A stretch of DNA of 7,974 bases from Nonomuraea sp. (GCA_013362835.1 JABFVJ010000052.1:1-7974); one strand, 5' to 3'; positions 1 to 6,378 are shown, numbered from the stretch's first letter. The notes: generated from the sequence alone by a model not told the origin. A program made the numbers and translations.

Positions 1-853
1 TGGGGATCTCCGCCGTGGGGGTGGCCGTCGGCACGTCCGTTGGGACGTCGGTCGGCACGTCCGTCGGTACGTTCGTGGGGACGTCGGTCGGTACGTCCGT
101 CGGTGCGTCGGTTGGGGTGGTGGGGGTCGGGGTTGGGGGGTCGGTCACGGGTGGGGTGGATTGGGGGAGCGGTGTGTCGGTGACCGAGGCCGTCGGGGTC
201 GGGGTCGGGGGCTCGGAGGGTGGGAGGGTGTCCGTCGGCGGGGCGGGCTGGCAGGTGAAGGTCTCCGTCACCGTTTCCGTCGGCCCCGGTACGGTGACCG
301 TGGGGCCGGGCTCGGTGACCGTCACCGTCGCCGTCGCCTGCTCGGTCACCGTGGAGGTCACGGTCACCGTCGAGCTCGGGTCGGGTTCAGCGGTCGGTGA
401 GACCGTCACCGTCCTGGTCGGCCAGGGGAGTGGCCTGACCCTGATCGACGGTTTGCCTCTCGTCTTGTACGTGCCCTTGCCCAGCCTCTTCGCGGCCTCT
501 CCGGCCCCCGTGGTGACGGGCACCTGAGTGGTGGCGTTCTTGCACGACCTGCTCTTGCACACCTTCTGCTTCACGGTGAAGCGGGCCGCCCCGTCGTACT
601 TGATGGACACATTCAAGTACGAGACGCCCTTCTTCTTGACCACCTTCGTCGTGGCGGTGTAATCCCCGACCGAGGGCGTGGGCGTGGCCGTCGGGGTCGG
701 GGTCGTGGCGGCGACGGGTAACGCCACCTGCGCGCCGGAAGGAGAGTCAGTGGAACGTAGGGGATCGGTCGCTGATGTCTGGGTGATCGCGACTCCACCG
801 GCGCCCGCCAAGATGACGGAGCCGAGCAGCGCGCCCAGGATGGAAAATCTCAT
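1..853 (-). CDS. Secreted Ser/Thr/Pro-rich wall-type protein, 3' end cut by window edge
   Basis: An open minus-strand frame runs from ATG at 853 to the left edge (284 codons, no stop reached). The N-terminus (MRFSILGALLGSVILAGAGG) looks like a signal peptide or signal anchor. Residues 50-60 are a Thr/Pro linker. Residues 64-140 form a Lys-rich, probably folded segment with two close cysteines (C99, C104). Residues 148-200 are a TVTV-type low-complexity stretch, followed by C201. From about 203 the chain is Pro/Thr-rich and ends in Thr-Asp-Val-Pro repeats. This composition is typical of actinobacterial exported stalk or wall-associated proteins, possibly O-glycosylated; that is inference. No sorting signal or catalytic domain is visible. 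The ribosome site is poor: AGG lies only 3 nt before ATG. Codon 45 (719-721) is TTA, rare in such genomes. No family is recognised. The plus-strand frame over the same DNA (Val/Gly/Ser/Thr repeats) is an antisense artefact. Confidence 0.8.
   Translation of the reverse strand, partial: MRFSILGALLGSVILAGAGGVAITQTSATDPLRSTDSPSGAQVALPVAATTPTPTATPTPSVGDYTATTKVVKKKGVSYLNVSIKYDGAARFTVKQKVCKSRSCKNATTQVPVTTGAGEAAKRLGKGTYKTRGKPSIRVRPLPWPTRTVTVSPTAEPDPSSTVTVTSTVTEQATATVTVTEPGPTVTVPGPTETVTETFTCQPAPPTDTLPPSEPPTPTPTASVTDTPLPQSTPPVTDPPTPTPTTPTDAPTDVPTDVPTNVPTDVPTDVPTDVPTATPTAEIP
29..112 (-). repeat. Seven 12-bp tandem repeats encoding Thr-Asp-Val-Pro
   Basis: Residues 248-275 of the secreted protein are seven consecutive four-residue units: TDAP, TDVP, TDVP, TNVP, TDVP, TDVP, TDVP. 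At DNA level the units are 12 bp with synonymous variation (ccg or ccc or cca, gtc or gtg or gta, acc or acg). The array is therefore not a recent perfect expansion. Because the period is a multiple of three, unit gain or loss would keep the reading frame and change stalk length. The array sits close to the left edge and the protein continues past it. Confidence 0.85.
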
Positions 854-889
854 AATCCTGCTCTTGTGGGAGATTTCAGGACGCAGATC

Positions 890-917
890 ATTATTCCGAC
901 TTGTCAAGATTGGTCAA
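890..917 (-). promoter_or_regulatory. Candidate sigma70-type promoter for the secreted-protein gene
   Basis: Reading the minus strand, TTGACC (912-917) is followed after 16 bp by AATAAT (890-895). Each hexamer matches the consensus at five of six positions. Transcription would start roughly 30 nt before the ATG at 853. A second TTGACA lies inside the spacer but is too close to this -10 to be its partner. The element lies in a 75-bp divergent gap, so the same DNA probably also carries control signals for the plus-strand gene at 929. No equally good plus-strand promoter was found. Confidence 0.45.
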
Positions 918-920
918 GAC
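901..920 (+). repeat. 10-bp tandem direct repeat in divergent intergenic region
   Basis: TTGTCAAGAT (901-910) is followed at once by TGGTCAAGAC (911-920), matching at 8 of 10 positions with a shared GTCAAGA core. The repeats are one helical turn apart and cover the -35 element and part of the spacer of the minus-strand promoter candidate. They end 9 bp before the plus-strand ATG at 929. Direct repeats at helical spacing suit a regulator-binding site, but the pair may be coincidental and no regulator can be named. Confidence 0.35.
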
Positions 921-928
921 TGAGACGC

Positions 929-1351
929 ATGAACAGGCGCTATCGGTTCCGGCGCGTGGTGAACTATCTGAATCTCGCCACGCCGCTCGGCCTGTTGATC
1001 TCGATCGTCGGCGGCGCGGCCCGGCAGCCCGGTCCGGACGGGCTCATCCTCGCCTTCGGCTACCGCTACCGCTTCCCCATCGCGGGTGCGTTCACCGTGG
1101 GAAACGTCGTCCTGACCAGGCGAGACTCGCTGGACGACCAGCTCATCCGGCACGAGGGACGGCACGCCACCCAGTGGGCCTGCTGCGTCGGGCTGCCGAT
1201 GCTCCCGCTCTACATGCTGGCCATGCTCGCCTCCGTGATGGTCTGCGGGCATCAGGCGTCGTACAACGTGTTCGAGCGGCTGGCCGATCTTGATGACGGC
1301 GGATATCCGCGCGCGCCCCTCTGGTGGAGGAGGAGGCGGAATATCGGTTGA
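929..1351 (+). CDS. Small membrane protein with HExxH and ExxAD-like motifs
   Basis: This 140-residue protein starts MNRRYRFRRV. Residues 18-31 and about 86-105 are hydrophobic and probably membrane-associated, with a basic tail (WWRRRRNIG). Residues 75-79 are HEGRH, which fits the HExxH zinc-peptidase signature. E116 lies in ERLAD (116-120), resembling the distal glutamate motif of gluzincin-type families. I recall similar short actinobacterial proteins combining an RHExRH motif with a YNxFER...DGGY tail, but know of no assigned function. Activity is unproven: the protein is short for a protease, and the motif may only bind metal or be structural. I chose ATG 929 over the in-frame GTG at 866 because the upstream start overlaps the divergent promoter and its extra residues look non-coding. 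No good Shine-Dalgarno precedes 929, so leaderless translation is possible. It converges on the membrane gene ending at 1367, 15 nt away. Confidence 0.75.
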   Translation: MNRRYRFRRVVNYLNLATPLGLLISIVGGAARQPGPDGLILAFGYRYRFPIAGAFTVGNVVLTRRDSLDDQLIRHEGRHATQWACCVGLPMLPLYMLAMLASVMVCGHQASYNVFERLADLDDGGYPRAPLWWRRRRNIG

Positions 1352-1366
1352 CCGTATTTGGCGACC

Positions 1367-2200
1367 TCAATGTTGTCCCTGCTTGAGGCGGGGGCGGAGG
1401 CGGCCGAGGACGATGGCGGCGATGGCGAGGCCGGAGATCGCCCCGGCGGACAGGACCGACGCGGTGGACGGCCCCACCACCGAGACGCCGGCCACGGCGA
1501 GGCCGGAGACCAGCGCCGCGGTGGCGACGTACGCCCAGGTCGCCAGGCGTACGGCTCGCAGGCGCGCGCCCTCGGACGGCAGCGTGCGGGACAGTAACCA
1601 GGACAGGGCAGGCAGGAGGAGCACGCCGTGCATGAGCACCGCGTGGGCCGGCTTGAGCGCGGTGGCGACCGTGTAGGCGAGCTGCTGGTTGCCCGTCATC
1701 ACCTGGACCACGCCGCGGGCGATCATGACGCCGCCGAAGACCATGGACGCGAGCAGGGTGGCGAACCCGGCCCGGACGGCCAGGCGGGTGCTCGGGGCGA
1801 GGCCGGGGGCCGGGCGGAAGGCGGCGACCGTCATGGTGATCGCGATGACGATGAGGACGCACCCGAACGCGGCGAGAGTGCGCGCGACGGCCGTGTCGAA
1901 GGCGGTCTCCATGTTGAAGTGGGACGGCACGCCGCGCCACGCCTGGAGCGTGATCAGGGCCACCTCGGACGTGGCGGCCACCGCGAACGCGCCGAGCACC
2001 AGCGCGCGGGCACGCAGCCGCAGCCACTGGGAGACCCAGGTCAGGGTCAGGACGCTCAGCCCGAACGACACCCCGAACGTGAACGGTTTGCGCCACGACA
2101 CGGCGCCCTCCCACGGGCCGCCGTCCACGACGAACACGCCCAGGTGCACGAGGCCCGCGAGCACCAGGAGGGCTCCGATGGAGTACCAGAGGCGATTCAT
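1367..2200 (-). CDS. Multi-pass membrane protein of unknown function (about eight helices)
   Basis: The 277-residue product from ATG 2200 has hydrophobic segments near residues 6-25, 40-59, 66-87, 104-127, 143-162, 183-204, 216-240 and 249-268. Features that look conserved include SWRKPFTFG (36-44), a polar stretch E79-Q86-R89 followed by GVPSHFN (90-96), and KPAHAVLMHG (183-192). Histidines 19, 94, 186 and 191 in or near helices could bind a metal, haem or proton, but this is speculation. I recognise the type as a conserved actinobacterial hypothetical membrane protein and can give no substrate. An in-frame GTG at 2296 would add 32 Arg/Pro-rich residues. I rejected it because the hydrophobic N-terminus begins naturally at MNRLWYSIG. 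No strong ribosome site precedes 2200. It is separated from the acylase gene by 214 nt containing direct repeats, so it is probably its own transcription unit. Confidence 0.8.
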   Translation of the reverse strand: MNRLWYSIGALLVLAGLVHLGVFVVDGGPWEGAVSWRKPFTFGVSFGLSVLTLTWVSQWLRLRARALVLGAFAVAATSEVALITLQAWRGVPSHFNMETAFDTAVARTLAAFGCVLIVIAITMTVAAFRPAPGLAPSTRLAVRAGFATLLASMVFGGVMIARGVVQVMTGNQQLAYTVATALKPAHAVLMHGVLLLPALSWLLSRTLPSEGARLRAVRLATWAYVATAALVSGLAVAGVSVVGPSTASVLSAGAISGLAIAAIVLGRLRPRLKQGQH

Positions 2201-2291
2201 GCGGCCATGTTGGCAGGGGGCGGGGCGCGCGCGCGTCGGACCAGGGTTTGGTTCCGCGCTACACCGGTGGTCGTACGCGAGGCCTCCGGCA

Positions 2292-2414
2292 CTCACCGCT
2301 CAGGACCCTCACGACGTCAGGGGCTCGACCGTCCAAGGCGGAAGGCCCCGGGCGCTCACCGTTCAGGGCCCTCACGTCAGGGGCTCGACCGGCCATGGCG
2401 GAAGGCCCTGGTCG
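2292..2414. repeat. Two diverged ~60-bp direct repeats after the acylase stop
   Basis: Copy 1 is 2292-2354 (63 bp) and copy 2 is 2355-2414 (60 bp), directly adjacent. Both run ctcaccg-t-cagg-ccctcacg, then cgtcaggggctcgaccg, then cca-ggcggaaggccc. Copy 1 carries an extra 3 bp (acg). A shorter echo, cgtcagggg, overlaps the acylase stop codon (2413-2421). Copy 2 contains a 7-bp inverted repeat (cagggcc 2364-2370, ggccctg 2404-2410) with a long loop and no T-tract, so it is at best a weak terminator. A 45-codon minus-strand frame (2396-2259) spans both copies, but the differences change amino acids and there is no good ribosome site, so I do not call a gene. The rest of 2201-2291 holds an 11-bp alternating GC run (2225-2235) and no clear promoter. 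Confidence 0.8.
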
Positions 2415-4919
2415 TCAGGGGGTGAGGGTCAGTTTGTGGGTGGCGGCTTTCTTGATCGACTCCGGTTGGGAGAGCATCGGCAGCAGGTCGCCCTTCGCCC
2501 ATGCCTCCGCCTGGTCCCAGTAGTTGTCGTGGAAGGCGTGCCCCGACGCCCCCGTCAGGTTGATCCACCGGGACTTGTCCAGGTCCGACAGGTCGACGAC
2601 CATGCGCATCGAGGGCACCGCCGTGACCCCGTACCCCTTCTGCACGTTCCACCCGGTCGCGTTCACCGCGTCCTTGTTGCCGGGGACCGCGAAGGGGCCG
2701 CGGTTGAACAGCGCCTCGACGGGCGCGAGGCCCGAGGTGCCGAGCGTGCCGTTGACCAGCTCAAGCTGGTGCAGATCACCCCAGCGCCACCCCTTGAGGT
2801 CCTCTCCGAGCAGCTCCGACAGCTCCTGGTACGCAGAGGCCATCGCCTGACGCAGGACGTCGTCGCGGGTCTCGGTGACGTTCTTCGTGGTCACGTCGTC
2901 CCAGAACGGGTCCTCGGGGGCGGCGAGCAGGTTCGCGACCACGTCGTACCAGCGGTCGCCGCCGCCCGGCCTGACCTGCTCGGGCAGGTCGTCGTCGAAG
3001 GTGTGCTTGAGCAGGTGCCGCCAGACCGCGTTGAAGTAGGCGGCGGGCGCGGAGTCGAGCCCCTGCGCGTGGTCCCACGAGCGCAGCAGCTCCCGCGCCT
3101 GTACGGCCGGCCCCGCCAGGTCGACGCGCAGCAGCGCGGGCACCAGCGTCCCGGCGAACTCGTTGGAGGTGTCCTGCTGGATGTCCGACATCGTCCCGGC
3201 GTCGATCTTGCCCTTCTTGATCGCGTCCAGGACGAGCGTGCGGATGCGCTCGGAGCGGTAGCCGTAGGACCAGTCCTCGGTCAGCAGCGGCTGGTAGCGC
3301 CTGGGGTCGATGACGGCGTTGTTCGCCGTGACGATGAACCCGTCCGCCGGGTCCTCCACGACGGGCAGCCGGTCGTACGGGATGGCCTCGGCCTTCCAGT
3401 CGTACTCGCCGGTCCATCCAGGGACGGGCCAGGTGCCGTCGCCCTTCTCCCGTACGGGGATGTGCCCGGGGGCCTGGTAGGCGATCTTGCCGCTGGTGTC
3501 GGCGTAGATCAGGTTCTGGGAGGGCACCTCGAACAGCGCGGCGGCCGACCGGAACTCCGGCCAGTTCCCCGCCTTGTTGAGCGCGAAGATCGCGTCGACG
3601 GTCTTGCCGGGGGTGAGCGCGGTCCATTGGAGTGCCACGGCGTTCGCCTCGCCGCTCGGCTTGGCGTCCTCCATCACCTCGTTGATCAGCGGCCCGTGCC
3701 GCGTGCTCCGCACCGTGATCGTGACCGGGTCGCCGCCCGCGACCTTGATCTGCTCCTGCCGGGTCTCCAGCTTGACCTGCTGGCCCTTGTACAGGTACGT
3801 GTCACCGTCGACCTTCTCCAGGAAGAGGTCGGCCACGTCCGGCCCGAGGTTCGTGAACCCCCAGGCGATCTTGTCGTTGTGCCCGATGACCACGCCGGGC
3901 ACGCCGGAGAAGGTGAACCCGGTCACGTCGTACGGACACTGCGCGGTGAGCGTCCTGCAGTGCAGCCCGGCCTGGTACCAGACGGACGGCATCTGCGGCG
4001 ACAGGTGCGGGTCGTTGGCGAGCAGCGGCTTGCCGCTCGCGGTGTACTCGCCGGAGACCACCCACGAGTTGGAGCCGATGCCCTCGCGCTCCTCGCTGCT
4101 CATCGTGCTCGGCACGGCGTCCAGCGTCGCGGCGGCCTGGGAGAGCGCGTGGGCGCCGCCGAGCTGCGGCTCGGCGTGCTGGTCGAACCTGCCCTGGTCG
4201 ATCGCGCCCTGGGTGACGATCGGGGAGTGCCTGTCGTACGGGTAGCCGGGGTAGAGCTGGTCGACGCGCTCCTTGGGCAGCTTCGTGGCCGCGAGGGCGC
4301 GGTCGATCTCGTCCTCCATGTTGGACCGCAGGTCCCACGCCATGGCCTTGAGCCAGGCGACGGAGTCGACCGGGGTCCACTTCTCCGGCTGGTAGTCGCC
4401 GTTCTGGAGCTTGAGCACCGAGTATTCGAGGCTTCTGTCGGAGGCGTTGGGGTTGGCCTCCAGCCAGGCGTTCACGCCCTTGGAGTACGCGGCGAGGTAG
4501 TCCTGGGTCTGCTTGTCCAGGGCGGGCAGCTCCTGCTCGGCGACCCTGCGCCAGCCCATGGTCCGCAGCGCCTTGTCGTTGCCGAGCGTGGCCTTGCCGA
4601 ACAGCTCCGACAGGCGTCCGGCGGTGGTGTGGCGGCGGAAGTCCATCTCGAAGAACCGGTCCTGGGCGTGGACGAACCCCTGCGCCATGAACAGGTCGGC
4701 CGCGGTGTCAGCGTAGATGTGTGGAATTCCTGATTTATCGCGATAAATCTCCACACTCCGGGCCAGCCCTGGCAGCCGCAGCGTCCCCTCCACCTGCGGG
4801 AACGACTTCCGTACGGTGTACACCAGGACCCCGGCCAGCACGAGCGCCAGCACGAGAAGCACGGTCAACACCCGAGCGAACCACCGCAAAGGCCACGGCA
4901 TCCACGCATAGGGCCTCAC
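2415..4919 (-). CDS. Penicillin acylase family protein (peptidase S45, Ntn hydrolase), membrane-anchored
   Basis: This 834-residue protein matches the penicillin/acyl-homoserine-lactone acylase family, whose members hydrolyse side-chain amides after autocatalytic cleavage into alpha and beta chains. Residues 14-36 are a single hydrophobic segment (signal anchor or uncleaved signal), so the enzyme should act outside the membrane. The alpha-chain motif RDKSGIPHIYA (60-70) precedes AQGFVHAQDRFFEMD (79-93). GSNSWVVSG (282-290) contains the expected nucleophile S283, which would become the beta-chain N-terminus, followed by TASGKPLLANDPHL (293-306). GHNDKIAWGFTN (346-357), VTANN (530-534, probable oxyanion Asn) and a C-terminal SGHAFHDNYWDQ also fit. 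C321 and C328 could form a disulfide. Length is usual. The substrate (beta-lactam, AHL, lipopeptide or other amide) cannot be told from sequence. I chose GTG 4919 because GGAGG lies 5 nt upstream; ATG 4931 would include that ribosome site. Codons 55-66 are strikingly AT-rich. Confidence 0.93.
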   Translation of the reverse strand: MRPYAWMPWPLRWFARVLTVLLVLALVLAGVLVYTVRKSFPQVEGTLRLPGLARSVEIYRDKSGIPHIYADTAADLFMAQGFVHAQDRFFEMDFRRHTTAGRLSELFGKATLGNDKALRTMGWRRVAEQELPALDKQTQDYLAAYSKGVNAWLEANPNASDRSLEYSVLKLQNGDYQPEKWTPVDSVAWLKAMAWDLRSNMEDEIDRALAATKLPKERVDQLYPGYPYDRHSPIVTQGAIDQGRFDQHAEPQLGGAHALSQAAATLDAVPSTMSSEEREGIGSNSWVVSGEYTASGKPLLANDPHLSPQMPSVWYQAGLHCRTLTAQCPYDVTGFTFSGVPGVVIGHNDKIAWGFTNLGPDVADLFLEKVDGDTYLYKGQQVKLETRQEQIKVAGGDPVTITVRSTRHGPLINEVMEDAKPSGEANAVALQWTALTPGKTVDAIFALNKAGNWPEFRSAAALFEVPSQNLIYADTSGKIAYQAPGHIPVREKGDGTWPVPGWTGEYDWKAEAIPYDRLPVVEDPADGFIVTANNAVIDPRRYQPLLTEDWSYGYRSERIRTLVLDAIKKGKIDAGTMSDIQQDTSNEFAGTLVPALLRVDLAGPAVQARELLRSWDHAQGLDSAPAAYFNAVWRHLLKHTFDDDLPEQVRPGGGDRWYDVVANLLAAPEDPFWDDVTTKNVTETRDDVLRQAMASAYQELSELLGEDLKGWRWGDLHQLELVNGTLGTSGLAPVEALFNRGPFAVPGNKDAVNATGWNVQKGYGVTAVPSMRMVVDLSDLDKSRWINLTGASGHAFHDNYWDQAEAWAKGDLLPMLSQPESIKKAATHKLTLTP
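4719..4756. repeat. AT-rich palindrome inside the acylase coding region
   Basis: GATTTATCGCGATAAATC (4732-4749) is a perfect 18-bp palindrome. Seven-base outer arms GTGTGGA (4719-4725) and TCCACAC (4750-4756) extend it. The left arm is interrupted by six unpaired bases (4726-4731), giving a 16-bp stem with one bulge. About 42% of the 38 bases are G or C, far below the surrounding DNA. It encodes residues 55-68 of the acylase, spanning the conserved RDxxGIPHI motif, through codons unusual here (ATT, TAT, AAA, TCA, GGA). The protein alignment shows no insertion, so this is codon choice rather than an inserted element. Confidence 0.85.
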
Positions 4920-4924
4920 CGATA

Positions 4925-4929
4925 CCTCC
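4925..4929 (-). promoter_or_regulatory. Ribosome binding site deciding the acylase start
   Basis: On the minus strand GGAGG lies 5 nt upstream of GTG 4919. It favours that start over the in-frame ATG at 4931, which begins 2 nt before this site and has no comparable Shine-Dalgarno upstream. Confidence 0.7.
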
Positions 4930-4987
4930 ATCTTGCCGAACTGCAACAAGTCTGGCAGTACCGACTCACTACTCCGGCCGCCCGAAA

Positions 4988-5001
4988 CCCCCAGAAAGGG
5001 G
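4988..5001 (-). terminator. Weak candidate hairpin after the CysRS gene
   Basis: Immediately after the CysRS stop, the minus strand reads CCCCTTTCTGGGGG followed by TTTCGG. This allows a 4-bp G:C stem with a five-base loop and only three U residues. That is too short for a convincing intrinsic terminator, though it could attenuate read-through into the acylase gene. The remaining 83-nt gap shows no clear -10/-35 pair. Confidence 0.2.
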
Positions 5002-5002
5002 A

Positions 5003-6361
5003 TCAGGCCCAGGTTTGGCCCTCGGGGGTGTCGGAGACCCGGACGCCCAGCTCCGCGAGCTCGTCGCGCAGCCGGTCGGCCGCTCCCCAGTCGTGCGCGT
5101 CCCGCGCGCGGGCCCGCTGCTCCAGCAGCTCGCCGGCGCCGGCGGGCAGCACCCGGGGCTTGCCGATCTCGGTGGACAGATCGAGCGCCAGCACCTGGTC
5201 GAGATGGAGGAACGTCTCGAACTTCGACCCGGGCGCCACCGACTCGTCCCGCTCCAGCTCGCGAAGGATCCGCAGCGCCGCCGGCGTGTCCAGGTCGTCG
5301 TCGAAGGCCGACTCGACGCGCTCGGCGTAAGAGGCGGCCATGGGCGCGCTCGGCGACTCCGACCACTCGGCCACCCGCGCCCGCCACCGCCGCACCGTGC
5401 GGTCGGCGGCCCGCAGCGTGTCCCAGGTGAGGTTCAGCTGCTGCCGGTAGCGGTGTTCGAGGAACGCCATCCGCACCGCCAGCGGGTCGAGCCCGGCCGA
5501 CACCACGTCGGAGAGCAGCACCACGTTCCCCGTGGACTTCGCCATCTTGCGCCCGTCGAACAGCAGATGTTCGCCGTGGATCCAGTGGCGCACCACCTCG
5601 TGGCCGGCCGCCGAGTCCGACTGGGCGCGCTCGTCCTCGTGGTGCGGGAAGCGCAGGTCGATGCCGCCCGTGTGGAGGTCGATGTGCTCGCCGAGGAAGC
5701 GCAGCGACATCGCCGAGCACTCGACGTGCCAGCCGGGGAAGCCGCGTCCCCAGGGCGTGGGCCAGCTCAGCTCGCCGTCGGACGGCTTCCACAGGGCCCA
5801 GTCGGCGTGGAAACGCTTGCGCGGGTCGACGGTCTCGATGCGGTGGGCGGGCTTGAGCTCGTCGAGACGATTTCCGGAAATCTCGCCGTAAGTCGGAAAG
5901 GTGCGTACGTCGAAGAACACCGAGCCGTCCGGCACCGCGTACGCGTGCCCCTGCTCGACCAGCTTGGCGATCAGCTCGATCATCAGCTCGATCGTCTCGC
6001 TCGCCCGCGGCGTGTGCTCGGGCGGCCGGAGGTTGAGCGCGGACGTGTCGCTCCTGAAGGCGTCCTCGTAGAAGCGGGCGAGCTCGCCCACCGAACGCCC
6101 CTCGGCCCGCGCCTGCGTGAGGACCTTGTCCTCGTCGGTGTCCTCCGTGAGATGCCCCACGTCGGTGATGTTCTGGCAGACCACGACCCGCGTACGCCGC
6201 CGCTCCAGCACCCTTCTGATCAGGTCGGACAGCACGTAGGTGCGCAGGTTGCCCACGTGCGCGTAGCGGTAGACCGTCGGCCCGCACGTGTACATGCGCA
6301 CCGCCCGCCCACCCGAGATCTCCTCGACCTGCCTGGCCCGCGTGTCGTAGATCCGCACCAT
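5003..6361 (-). CDS. cysS: Cysteinyl-tRNA synthetase, divergent from the usual actinobacterial type
   Basis: This class I aminoacyl-tRNA synthetase (452 residues from ATG 6361; a GTG at 6364 is directly in front) should charge tRNA-Cys in the cytoplasm. The expected zinc ligands are present: C26 (MYTCGPTVY), C215 (GWHVECSAM), H240 and E244 (FPHHEDE). The HIGH-type motif is HVGN (35-38) and the KMSKS loop is KMAKS (272-276). T66 and W211 occupy the thiol-pocket positions. The C-terminal helices end in DWGAADRLRDELAELGVRVSDTPEG, typical of the family. The insert NITDVGHLTEDTDEDK (64-79) replaces the short NITDxxDK of many bacterial enzymes. The window protein lacks the CGATVQ...HIGH pattern I know from mycobacterial CysS, so it may be a second copy. 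It is not MshC, whose catalytic motifs differ. It lies 17 nt after the upstream regulator gene and is probably co-transcribed with it. Confidence 0.92.
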   Translation of the reverse strand: MVRIYDTRARQVEEISGGRAVRMYTCGPTVYRYAHVGNLRTYVLSDLIRRVLERRRTRVVVCQNITDVGHLTEDTDEDKVLTQARAEGRSVGELARFYEDAFRSDTSALNLRPPEHTPRASETIELMIELIAKLVEQGHAYAVPDGSVFFDVRTFPTYGEISGNRLDELKPAHRIETVDPRKRFHADWALWKPSDGELSWPTPWGRGFPGWHVECSAMSLRFLGEHIDLHTGGIDLRFPHHEDERAQSDSAAGHEVVRHWIHGEHLLFDGRKMAKSTGNVVLLSDVVSAGLDPLAVRMAFLEHRYRQQLNLTWDTLRAADRTVRRWRARVAEWSESPSAPMAASYAERVESAFDDDLDTPAALRILRELERDESVAPGSKFETFLHLDQVLALDLSTEIGKPRVLPAGAGELLEQRARARDAHDWGAADRLRDELAELGVRVSDTPEGQTWA

Positions 6362-6378
6362 CACCCGAGCTTAGCCCG

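Noticed and set aside
29..112. CRISPR array
   Set aside because: The 12-bp units have no spacers and are in-frame codon repeats of a protein stalk.
15..527. Plus-strand repetitive Val/Gly/Ser/Thr protein
   Set aside because: It is the antisense of the Thr-Asp-Val-Pro and TVTV repeats of the minus-strand secreted protein, which has a signal peptide and sensible codon use.
1143..2114. Alternative minus-strand frame of 323 codons
   Set aside because: It is an out-of-frame shadow of the membrane protein, Arg/Pro/His-rich with no hydrophobic helices or motifs.
2225..2235. Alternating GC run as a functional Z-DNA site
   Set aside because: Eleven bases of alternating G and C are expected by chance in DNA this GC-rich.
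2364..2410. Intrinsic terminator for the acylase gene
   Set aside because: The 7-bp inverted arms are separated by a 33-nt loop and there is no T-tract, so it is too weak to call as a terminator.
1689..4733. Plus-strand open frame of 1014 codons
   Set aside because: It lies opposite the membrane protein and acylase genes and has the Arg/Val/Gly/Leu composition expected of antisense GC-rich DNA, with no recognisable domain.
5003..6361. Mycothiol ligase MshC instead of CysRS
   Set aside because: The full CysRS-type C-terminal helices (DWGAADRLRDEL...DTPEG) and the GWHVECSAM and FPHHEDE motifs fit a tRNA synthetase better.
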